From an uncultured Prolixibacteraceae bacterium (GTDB taxonomy: Bacteria; Bacteroidota; Bacteroidia; Bacteroidales; Prolixibacteraceae): a stretch of 64,000 bases of DNA. Positions 54,265 to 62,101 of this stretch are shown in pieces. Both the position numbers and the translations under genes were made by a program. Each line of letters opens with the position of its first letter. The stretch's first letter is position 1. The stretch covers positions 133,513 through 197,512 of the forward strand of contig CALGIG010000011.1 in assembly GCA_937915865.1 (NCBI GenBank). Reading direction: 5' to 3'. Under the pieces are notes generated by a model, which was not told the DNA's origin, did no database searches, and saw only the letters and a list, made by a program, of their open reading frames with translations.

Positions 54265-54291
54265 GACAACCTTTTTTGATTAGGGTTGCAA
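54265..54291 (-). promoter_or_regulatory. Autoregulated ECF-type promoter of the sigma operon
   Basis: On the minus strand TTGCAACC (54291-54284), 16 bases, then GTC (54267-54265). The motif and spacing equal those at 51912-51886, which predicts that the sigma factor drives its own operon and the GIN operon. Confidence 0.68.
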
Positions 54292-54391
54292 TTGATTCAA
54301 TTATTTTTTCGTTTTACTGAAATCGCTCTCAAATTTGGATATTTTTGCGCACACAAATACAACTTAAATATAACTGTTAAAGCATTCGTTC

Positions 54392-55828
54392 ATGTCAAAC
54401 CGCCGAGACTTTATTAAGACCAGCGCCATTGCAGGCGTTGGAATTATGGCTGCCACCAAAACTCCGGTATTTGCCAGCCAGTTATTACCAGCTTACGAAA
54501 GCCAGCGCCCTACCTTGGCTAAACGTAAATTTGTTAGTGAAGGTGTTGAAAAAACTATCGCGAAAGTAAAAACGTCAATCTCAAATCCTGAATTGGGATG
54601 GTTGTTCGAAAATTGTTTTCCGAACACGCTCGATACCACTGTCGATTTCGAGATGATCGATGGAAAACCTGATACTTACGTGATTACTGGTGATATTGAT
54701 GCCATGTGGTTACGCGACAGTACCGCTCAAATATGGCCTTATTTGCCACTGGTAACTGAAGATGCCAAACTGAAAGAGTTAGTAAAAGGAGTGATTAACC
54801 GTCAAACCAAGTGCATTTTGCTCGACCCGTATGCCAATGCTTTTTATAAAGATTTTACTAAGGAAAGCGAGTGGAAACATGACTTAACCAGGATGAAACC
54901 AGGAATTCACGAACGCAAATGGGAAATAGACAGTTTGTGTTATCCTATTCGTTTGGCACACGGTTACTGGAAAATTACAGGCGATACCAGTATGTTCGAC
55001 AGCAAATGGAAAGAAGCGATGCTATTGGTTTTGCAAACATTCCGCGAGCAACAACGCTGGCACGATAAAGGGCCGTACAGTTTTCAGCGCGAAACAGCCT
55101 GGGCAACAGATGGTGTTCCGCTTAGCGGATACGGCTACCCTGTTAAGCCGTGTGGTTTAATCGTTTCAACCTTCCGCCCAAGCGACGATTGTACCTTGTT
55201 CCCATACCTTATTCCGAGTAACATGTTCGCTATTGAAGTGCTAGGTTACTTGGTTGAAATGTTCTCAACTCCGCAGTTGAAAGACGATACAATTGTTGCC
55301 AAAGCCAAAGAGTTGCAGCAGCAGGTTAAAAAAGGTCTGGAAGAAAATGGAATCATCCGGCATCCAAAATTCGGCGAAATCATTGCTTTTGAGGTGAATG
55401 GATTTGGTAGTTTCCATTTTATGGACGATGCCAATGTGCCATCGTTACTCTCGTTACCATATCTGGGCGCAATAGCCCCTGATAGCAAACTTTACCTGAA
55501 TACGCGCAAAGTTGTGCTCTCTGAAAACAATCCGTTTTTCTACAAAGGAAAAGCAGGCGAGGGGATTGGCGGACCTCACACCGGCGCAGATACAATATGG
55601 CCAATGAGCATTATCCTACGCGCGATTACCAGCATCGACGATCAGGAAATTAAACATTGCCTCGACATGCTTGTTAAAACTCATGCTGGTACAGGTTTTA
55701 TGCACGAGTCGTTCCACAAAGACGATGCGACCAAATTTAGCCGTAAATGGTTTGCATGGGCCAATACCTTATTTGGCGAGCTGATCCTGAAAATTTACCA
55801 TGAGAGACCACATTTGCTGAAAGCCTAA
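54392..55828 (+). CDS. Glycoside hydrolase family 125, exo-alpha-1,6-mannosidase
   Basis: A 478-residue exported hydrolase. The N-terminus SNRRDFIKTSAIAGVGIMAA is a twin-arginine signal. The body is an (alpha/alpha)6 barrel with family marks: TGDIDAMWLRDSTAQIWPY (the Asp of GDID.MW is at the active site), YANAFYKDF, KWEIDSLCYPIRL, FRPSDDCTLFPYLIPSNMFA, and the GGPHTG..TIWPMSI block. GH125 enzymes cut alpha-1,6-mannose, for instance from host or fungal mannans. It is divergent from the sigma operon and has no GH92/GH38 neighbour here. Confidence 0.92.
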   Translation: MSNRRDFIKTSAIAGVGIMAATKTPVFASQLLPAYESQRPTLAKRKFVSEGVEKTIAKVKTSISNPELGWLFENCFPNTLDTTVDFEMIDGKPDTYVITGDIDAMWLRDSTAQIWPYLPLVTEDAKLKELVKGVINRQTKCILLDPYANAFYKDFTKESEWKHDLTRMKPGIHERKWEIDSLCYPIRLAHGYWKITGDTSMFDSKWKEAMLLVLQTFREQQRWHDKGPYSFQRETAWATDGVPLSGYGYPVKPCGLIVSTFRPSDDCTLFPYLIPSNMFAIEVLGYLVEMFSTPQLKDDTIVAKAKELQQQVKKGLEENGIIRHPKFGEIIAFEVNGFGSFHFMDDANVPSLLSLPYLGAIAPDSKLYLNTRKVVLSENNPFFYKGKAGEGIGGPHTGADTIWPMSIILRAITSIDDQEIKHCLDMLVKTHAGTGFMHESFHKDDATKFSRKWFAWANTLFGELILKIYHERPHLLKA

Positions 55829-55847
55829 AAGTCTGTTTAAATTTAAT

Positions 55848-55900
55848 CCCTCTCTACGTGTAGAGAGGGAAAAGTTCGATTTATCGGACTTGGGGTGAGT
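55848..55900. repeat. REP-like double palindrome
   Basis: CCCTCTCTAC GT GTAGAGAGGG (55848-55869) is a perfect palindrome; a second, AAGTTCGAT TT ATCGGACTT (55872-55891), follows, and then GGGGTGAGT (55892-55900). The pattern of paired hairpins ending in GGGGTGAG resembles REP/BIME elements linked to REP-associated transposases. No second copy is in the window. Confidence 0.6.
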
Positions 55901-55977
55901 CAAAGAAGATAGAATTAAGGTAAAAATTCTTCAATAAAAAATTTTAAACAGTTTCTCAAAGTCGAAGAAATTTAGAA

Positions 55978-56001
55978 AAGGAGAGCAGAAATGTTCTCCT
56001 T
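55978..56001 (+). terminator. Possible terminator of the GH125 gene
   Basis: AAGGAGAGCA (55978-55987) / TGTTCTCCTT (55992-56001), loop GAAA, followed by ATTATTT. Confidence 0.6.
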
Positions 56002-56023
56002 ATTATTTGGATAATGAAATAAG

Positions 56024-56063
56024 AAAAGGGAACAATGAGCTTTAGCTTTCGTTGTTCCCTTTT
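56024..56063 (-). terminator. Terminator of the TldE gene
   Basis: AAAAGGGAACAA (56024-56035) pairs with TTGTTCCCTTTT (56052-56063) plus three inner pairs; the minus strand continues CTTATTTC. It is 25 bases past the stop of the gene at 56088. Confidence 0.8.
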
Positions 56064-56087
56064 GCTGATACTTGCGACGGAATAATC

Positions 56088-57419
56088 CTAAATTCCCGAA
56101 ACAACTACACCATCAAAAACAAGGCTTGGAAATCTTGACGAACTGTACAGCCACGGATCATTTCCAACTTCAGCCAGTTTATTCCAGAATTTCAGGTGGT
56201 TATCGGCCATATTCATTTCGGCTACGTTTTGAACAAACTGTCCTTTCCTGTATAACCTGCCGATAATACCTACCGAGAAGTCTCCTGTTGTATCATTCGA
56301 ATTCCCGCCTATGAATCCTGTTACCAGAAGGCAGCGATCCAGGTCTTTAATTATTTCATCAAGGCTTCTTTTTCCCGGAGGAATAATCAAATTATTAATT
56401 GCCCCTGAAGTTGGTTCGCATTCTAATTTTCGACTGTAATACCAATCGATTAAAAATTCATTTAGTGTGCCGTTGTTAATCAGATTTCGTTTTTTAGTTG
56501 CAAAACCGTCATAATCGTAATAACCCGATCCAAGTCCTTTAACTATGAATGGGTCATCTTCAAGCGTAAATAATTTACTTCCAATGGTATGTCCTTTTTT
56601 GTCGGCCAAAAACGAACTTTTTTGTTGTATATTTCTTCCCATCATCGAATTAATCAGTCCATCGAGAATGCGGCCAACGCCTCTATTTTCAATGATTACA
56701 GGAAGGGTTTCTGTTGGTATTTTCTTTCCGCCCAACAGGTTGAGAGTTCTGTTGGCAACTGTTTTTCCAACTTCTTCGAGCGAGGGCAGATCGCTACGGA
56801 AGCGGCTTCCTACCCAATGGTAATCTTCGGGACGACGGTCGCCTTCGTCTTTGGCAGTCATCGAAGCGCCAGCCCAGGTTTGGGTAGATTGGGTGGTTCC
56901 CACAAAGCCATTTGAAGTCATTATAAATTCTTCGCTGGTATCGTCATATTCCCCGGCCTGAACAGAAATCACCTTGTCGCCACCTTGTTGCAGGCACGAG
57001 TTTTCGACAGTTTTTACCATATTATGCCTTTCCTCCGGAGTTAATTGCGATTGATTTGGATCGGCCAGTTGCAAGTCAATGGTCGATCTTCCGGCATAGT
57101 ATTTTGGATCAGGCAAAGTCCTGTACGGATCTTCGTCCATAATTTTTGCATTATCAATCACATCGTTTATAAACCCGGTTAAAGTCGTTTTTCTGAAGTC
57201 GGGAGTCGATTGGCTGGCGTACCTTTTATTTACAAAAACTTTTAGGTTAAGGTCTTGTGTAATAGCTTCCTTGATAACTTCGGGTTTTTTGTCGCGATAG
57301 TTAATTTCAACAAAACGGCGTTTTGACAGACTTACTTTACAGTCATTTGCCCCAGTTTTTTTGGCCTGATCAATAGTCCATTCGGCCAATTCCTGAAATA
57401 TTTTTAAATTGTCGCTCAT
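56088..57419 (-). CDS. TldE/PmbA-family metalloprotease partner
   Basis: A 443-residue protein of the TldD/PmbA family, the TldE (PmbA) branch without the HExxxH motif. Visible: NDCKVSLSKRRFVEINYRDK near the N-terminus, an interdomain DDTSEEFIMTSNGFVGTTQ segment, and the long C-terminal domain with KGLGSGYYDYDGFATKKRNLI and TGDFSVGIIGRLYRKGQ. In E. coli TldE pairs with TldD as a heterodimer that degrades peptides. No signal peptide is seen here, although the partner has one. Start overlaps the tldD-like stop by four bases. Confidence 0.88.
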   Translation of the reverse strand: MSDNLKIFQELAEWTIDQAKKTGANDCKVSLSKRRFVEINYRDKKPEVIKEAITQDLNLKVFVNKRYASQSTPDFRKTTLTGFINDVIDNAKIMDEDPYRTLPDPKYYAGRSTIDLQLADPNQSQLTPEERHNMVKTVENSCLQQGGDKVISVQAGEYDDTSEEFIMTSNGFVGTTQSTQTWAGASMTAKDEGDRRPEDYHWVGSRFRSDLPSLEEVGKTVANRTLNLLGGKKIPTETLPVIIENRGVGRILDGLINSMMGRNIQQKSSFLADKKGHTIGSKLFTLEDDPFIVKGLGSGYYDYDGFATKKRNLINNGTLNEFLIDWYYSRKLECEPTSGAINNLIIPPGKRSLDEIIKDLDRCLLVTGFIGGNSNDTTGDFSVGIIGRLYRKGQFVQNVAEMNMADNHLKFWNKLAEVGNDPWLYSSSRFPSLVFDGVVVSGI

Positions 57420-58960
57420 GCTTTGCCTCCTTTCTGACCTGTACCACCTACAGTTAATGATTTAACCAAACACGTTGGCAGTCCGAATGAAACTGGAACT
57501 CCCTGTCCGTTTTTTCCGCATTGGCCGGCGCCACCGTAATCCATTTCCAGGTCGTTGGCTATCATTGTAATATTTGCCAGCATTTTAGGGCCATTTCCCA
57601 TAATATTTACATCTTTTATTGGCGAGGTCAACTTACCATTTTCAATCATTCGGCCTCGGGCAACATAAAATGCAAAATCGCCTTCACCAATTTTTACCTC
57701 ACCGTTACTTACATCTTCAACATAAATTCCATTTTTAGCTTGTTTGATCACATCTTCAGGTGTTGCCGAACCTCCCATCATGTATGTATTACGCATACGG
57801 GGCATCGGATAATTCTGAAAGTCTTGTCTGCGACCATTTCCTGTTGGTTCTACGCCATAAAATTTAGCCGATATTTTATCGTGCAGGTAACTGTTCAAAA
57901 TACCGTTTTCAACCAAAACTGTTTTCTTTCCAGGCGTTCCTTCATCGTCCATATTTATACTTCCGGCAAGGTTCATGTTAGTGCCATCGTCAACAATAGT
58001 AACAAAGGGCTCTGCCACTTTTTTACCAATCATGGTGCTGAAAGTCGAAACATTTTTACGGTTAAAATCGGCTTCCATACCGTGTCCGATAGCTTCGTGC
58101 AATAAAATTCCGGTGACTCCCGGCCCTAAAACAACTGGTACTTCACCTGCTGGTGGCTGAATGGCGTCGAATTGTACGAGAACATTATTGACAGTTGTTT
58201 TGGCAATTTTAGACACTACATCATCGGTATAAAACGAAAAGTCGCGATGACCTCCAAGGTTATAGAACGATTGTTCTCGTTTCCCATTTCTTTCGGCAAC
58301 TACAAAAGCATACAGGTATCCGTGTGGTATCAGGTCTTCGGCCATAATACCGTCGCTTGTAACAACCAATATTCGTTTGGCCGAACTTTGGAATCCTGCA
58401 TTAACCTTTATTACTTCTTTCGATTGATCGAAACATTTCTGATTAATATTTTGCAGTATAGGTAGCTTCGAATTAGCCGGAATTCCTTTAAAATCAACGG
58501 CTACCGGGTAATAATTCCCAATTTTAGGGATTTTGTACGAATCGAATACTGAAGTAGCATTCATGTCGCACAATGTTGAAGCTGTAGCAGCAGCTGAAAG
58601 CATTGATTCTTCGGTTAATTCCTGGGTAAATCCATAGCCTATCTGGTCGCCTTTTACAGTGCGGATACCAACTCCAAGCGAAATATTACCATAAGAACGA
58701 TTTACCTTTCCATCTTCCAGTCCAAGAAAATTAGAAACGGTGTACTCAAAATACAGGTCAGCAAAGTCGCCGCCTTTCGATAGAGCTTTTGCCAAAAGTT
58801 TATGGCATAGTTTTTCATCAATCCCAAATTCTTTCATGAAATAATTACCCGACTGTTTTGAACCGGGCAACGAACAAGACTGGAATTCGGGAAGTAGAAG
58901 CAGTGCACCACTAGCAAGTGCAGTCTGCTGAATGAATTTTCTTCTCGATAGGTTTTCCAT
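57416..58960 (-). CDS. TldD-family zinc metalloprotease with export-type N-terminus
   Basis: A 514-residue protein; the zinc motif HEAIGHGMEAD is in the LLHEAIGHG block near residue 290. Further TldD marks: SINMDDEGTPGKKTVLVENGIL, MPRMRNTYMMGG, DVSNGEVKIGEGDFAFYVARG. Residues 1-29 form a Tat-like signal (SRRKFIQQTALASGALLLL), ending near Cys29, unlike the cytoplasmic E. coli TldD. The 4-base overlap with TldE shows translational coupling. It may carry its partner out through Tat as a folded complex, or one partner stays in the cytoplasm; see findings. Confidence 0.9.
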   Translation of the reverse strand: MENLSRRKFIQQTALASGALLLLPEFQSCSLPGSKQSGNYFMKEFGIDEKLCHKLLAKALSKGGDFADLYFEYTVSNFLGLEDGKVNRSYGNISLGVGIRTVKGDQIGYGFTQELTEESMLSAAATASTLCDMNATSVFDSYKIPKIGNYYPVAVDFKGIPANSKLPILQNINQKCFDQSKEVIKVNAGFQSSAKRILVVTSDGIMAEDLIPHGYLYAFVVAERNGKREQSFYNLGGHRDFSFYTDDVVSKIAKTTVNNVLVQFDAIQPPAGEVPVVLGPGVTGILLHEAIGHGMEADFNRKNVSTFSTMIGKKVAEPFVTIVDDGTNMNLAGSINMDDEGTPGKKTVLVENGILNSYLHDKISAKFYGVEPTGNGRRQDFQNYPMPRMRNTYMMGGSATPEDVIKQAKNGIYVEDVSNGEVKIGEGDFAFYVARGRMIENGKLTSPIKDVNIMGNGPKMLANITMIANDLEMDYGGAGQCGKNGQGVPVSFGLPTCLVKSLTVGGTGQKGGKA

Positions 58961-59291
58961 ATTGATTAATTGTTAAACAAAAACAGGCAGATAAAATTCC
59001 TTCAAAAGTCTTGTTTTAAAAAAGTATTATCTGATTTAAAATAAGAACAGTCGAGCGAACTGTATGTGCTCCGTAAAGATTTTATTGACAACTAAAGTTA
59101 TGAATAGTATTTTACTTATCAAAGATGTTTTTAAATTGATTCTGATCGGGTTATGGAACTGAAAGTTTATCGAAAGCGGAGAAGTGCGATGTGAAAGTTT
59201 AGGCTTTCCCTTTTTTTGAACTAATTTCTATTGAAAATAGGGGGATGATTTTATATCGCCACCCATCGGTTTTTAGTAAAGTATTGAATGT
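58961..59291. other. Intergenic region upstream of the tldD-like gene
   Basis: About 330 AT-rich bases. I see no reading frame, clear promoter match or repeat; it should contain the promoter of the TldD/TldE operon and the end of the gene to the right. Confidence 0.4.
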
Positions 59292-60170
59292 TTATTGATT
59301 CTTTAGCTCATTGATTAATTGCTTTTTTGTGTACTCTTCTAATTGCAGATTTAAAACTGTATCTTTTTTGGCCCAAATCTGTTTTGTTTCAAGAAGAGGT
59401 GGATTTCCTTCCTGATATGCGACCAAAAGCAAGCTGTGATCTTTAGGAATGCGCACTTTCTTTTTATTTAATGTGTAGTCATATAATATCCAGTCTTTTT
59501 GTGGATCTTTTATCAGTAAGTGTGTGTGTTTATTCTTTGGTAAATTAAATTGCAGTTTTATACACTCTTTCCTCTTTAATCTATAGTCGGTTAGAATAAA
59601 TGTGTGTTTATTTTTCTCTAACATTGTAGCTACATACTTTTTGAAAAAACGATAGTCATTTATTATTTTCTGGTCGGTTTGAGTTGAATAAACAAAGTCA
59701 AAATATGCTTTTCGTTTCTCATATTCAATATCTGATACACTAAAAACTTTTGACCATCTATCTTTCATGGTTGTTGTATCAAAAGTAATTGGGAAAGTAT
59801 AGAGAATATCAACAAATTTACCTCCACCTAAACCAGGTAACCAATCCGTTAGTCCATCAATAAAATAGAAAGCAATGGAATCGCAGTTTGGACTTACTGA
59901 TTTTAGAATTTTAGTGTCTTTTATTTTTCCATCTTTTCCAAAAACGGTTGATACAAATACCTTTTTCCCCCAACAATTTATTTTTGAAAAATCTATTTCT
60001 CGAAAATAGGATGATGCTTGAGAGGAGAAATCTTTGAATACAAATGATTCTTCAAAGTACATCAAACCTAATTCGTCATTTTTTGATGGAATGGTATCAT
60101 ATTTTACTTGTGCAGTCAAACTGGTTGCAAAAAGAATGAGCAACATGAACTGGCAATATTTACATTTCAT
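59292..60170 (-). CDS. Exported protein with a TonB C-terminal-like domain
   Basis: A 292-residue protein with signal peptide (about 1-20). Residues ~55-135 follow the TonB C-terminal pattern: FVSTVFGKDGKIKDTKILKS, then a helix (CDSIAFYFIDGLTDWLPGL) and FVDILYTFPITF. Unlike TonB it has no N-terminal membrane helix with Pro-rich linker, and it carries about 160 residues after the domain, beta-rich, unrecognised. Bacteroidetes have many such TonB-C proteins of unknown role. It may bind a receptor plug or peptidoglycan. Alone between two unrelated operons. Confidence 0.68.
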   Translation of the reverse strand: MKCKYCQFMLLILFATSLTAQVKYDTIPSKNDELGLMYFEESFVFKDFSSQASSYFREIDFSKINCWGKKVFVSTVFGKDGKIKDTKILKSVSPNCDSIAFYFIDGLTDWLPGLGGGKFVDILYTFPITFDTTTMKDRWSKVFSVSDIEYEKRKAYFDFVYSTQTDQKIINDYRFFKKYVATMLEKNKHTFILTDYRLKRKECIKLQFNLPKNKHTHLLIKDPQKDWILYDYTLNKKKVRIPKDHSLLLVAYQEGNPPLLETKQIWAKKDTVLNLQLEEYTKKQLINELKNQ

Positions 60171-60267
60171 AGTAAGGCCTATTAGGATTGATTAAGGCAT
60201 CTGTTCAAAAATAAGGCCAAAATGATGTGTTTAATTCCAAGTCATTTTCAGTATATGACAGTCTAAT

Positions 60268-62031
60268 TTAGCTTTCCAGTTTACCGTGTAACAACATATT
60301 CACTGCTTGTTCAAGCGAACCAGCCTGAATAACTTCTCCTGAATTGACAAAGAAAATTTCATCGGCGTTTTCAATGGTATTCAAGCGGTGGGCAATGATT
60401 ACGCGGGTTGTCGTTTCAGGTAATTTTTGCAGAATGGTTTCCAGCATTTGCTCGGTAATGGTATCGATGTTGGCTGTAGCTTCGTCCAGAATTAGTAATT
60501 CAGGTTTGCGCAAAACGGCACGCATAAAGGCAATCAGCTGCTTTTGGCCAAGGCTGATGCCGTCGCCGGTTGTAGTTACTTTGCTGTCGAGCCCTGAGTC
60601 GAAACGGCTTAATAAGCTTTCCAGTCCCGATTCCCGAATAACTTCCGAAAGCTCTTCATTTGAAAGGCTTTGATATTCTGCATTCCCGTATAAAATATTG
60701 TCACGAACTGTTCCTGTAAACAGGAAAGGTTCTTGTAAAATAAAGCCAATCTTCTGTGTCCGTTCAGCCGGTTCAAACGACCGAATATCTTTCCCTTCCA
60801 GAAAAATCAAGCCTTTCGATCCGTCATACAGGCGGGCAATCAGCGAGGCGGTTGTTGTTTTGCCCCCGCCGGTTGGCCCAACGAATGCGTAAGTTTTTCC
60901 TCTTTCAAGCGTAAAATTCACATGGTGAAGCACTTCTTTACCATTGGGATAGGTGAACGAAACATTTTTGAATGAAAGATATACTTCCGATTTATCGATA
61001 CAATGCCCTGGTATAACAGGTAAATTTGTCGACAAGGAAAGAATTTGAGAGATACGGTCCCATCCGGCCATAGCCGTTTGAAAACTAGCCCATAACGCTG
61101 CCAACTGGCGCAATGGATGGTAAAAGTTATTGATATACGACAAAAAGCTAATGAGTAAACCTACTGTAAAATGTCCGGAGGCAATCAGGTAAATACCAAA
61201 TGCCAGTACAATTAACTGCCCTATGTTGGCTGAAAAACCGTACACTGGCATGAAAATATTGTTGGCTAAACCGGCACCAATGGCGGTAGAGTAATTCTTG
61301 CGATTGGCCTCGTCGAAACGTTCCCGAAAATAATCGCGACGGTTAAAAGCTACAATTACCTTAAAATTATTTAAACTTTCCTGAATCTCAGCGCTTAACC
61401 CGCCAGTACTTTTCAGGTTAGCGGCATTTTTTGCTTTTACCCAGGGCGAAATCGATTTTGTAAATATCCATATAATTGCGGCCGGTATCAGTGCAGCAAG
61501 GCCAAGTTCGGGATTAATACTTACCAGGAATATTCCGGAGCCAATCATAGTAAAAATGCTGCCAATAAACTGCATCAGCGATTGCGAGAAAAACTGGTTA
61601 AGCTTATCTGTGTCGTTGTTAATGCGCGAAATTAAGTCGCCAGCTTTGTTTTGGTTAAAAAAGTCGACTGGCAATTCCTGAAGTTTTGTAAAAACAGCAT
61701 TTCTGAGGCTAAATAGCATTCGAATACCAACACCTCCCATCATCTTCATTTGAAGATAATTCGTTCCAAAAGCTGTTATGTAAATGACAAACAACAGAAT
61801 ACTGAAACGGATTACGCCATCATATTGTTTTGCCTGAATAAAAGTATCGATGGTATGCCCAATCAGGTATGGGCCAAGCAAACTAAGTCCGGCATTGATT
61901 AAAATGATGATTAACGCCAGGGTAACCGTACGCTTTTCTTCCTTAATCAATTCGAGCAATTTACGTAATGCTGCAATTGTCGATTTTTTCTGATCGGCAG
62001 ATGGCGCCGTTTGTAGAAGGTTATAGTTCAT
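60268..62031 (-). CDS. ABC exporter half with intact catalytic residues (subunit B)
   Basis: A 587-residue half-transporter: six helices (about residues 38-315) and an ATPase domain with Walker A GPTGGGKTT (about 384-392), Walker B LLILDEAT with the catalytic Glu, and switch His in IIAHRLNT. The ABC signature is ISLGQ instead of LSGGQ (second Gly replaced by Leu). The neighbouring subunit has the opposite defects, so the two should form a heterodimer in which this subunit provides the catalytic site and that one provides the good signature. Substrate is unknown; multidrug or lipid-like export are options. It follows the other subunit by 70 bases. Confidence 0.93.
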   Translation of the reverse strand: MNYNLLQTAPSADQKKSTIAALRKLLELIKEEKRTVTLALIIILINAGLSLLGPYLIGHTIDTFIQAKQYDGVIRFSILLFVIYITAFGTNYLQMKMMGGVGIRMLFSLRNAVFTKLQELPVDFFNQNKAGDLISRINNDTDKLNQFFSQSLMQFIGSIFTMIGSGIFLVSINPELGLAALIPAAIIWIFTKSISPWVKAKNAANLKSTGGLSAEIQESLNNFKVIVAFNRRDYFRERFDEANRKNYSTAIGAGLANNIFMPVYGFSANIGQLIVLAFGIYLIASGHFTVGLLISFLSYINNFYHPLRQLAALWASFQTAMAGWDRISQILSLSTNLPVIPGHCIDKSEVYLSFKNVSFTYPNGKEVLHHVNFTLERGKTYAFVGPTGGGKTTTASLIARLYDGSKGLIFLEGKDIRSFEPAERTQKIGFILQEPFLFTGTVRDNILYGNAEYQSLSNEELSEVIRESGLESLLSRFDSGLDSKVTTTGDGISLGQKQLIAFMRAVLRKPELLILDEATANIDTITEQMLETILQKLPETTTRVIIAHRLNTIENADEIFFVNSGEVIQAGSLEQAVNMLLHGKLES

Positions 62032-62101
62032 TTTCTAATTCTTCATCAGTTGTTTGTCGCGTTGTATATCTTCAGCTTTCGCCATTTATTCAGTTCAATA
62101 T

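Noticed and set aside
57521..58105. 194-codon open frame on the plus strand
   Set aside because: It lies fully antisense within the TldD-family gene, which has clear domain motifs; composition is odd (many His, Phe, Asn) and no family pattern is seen.
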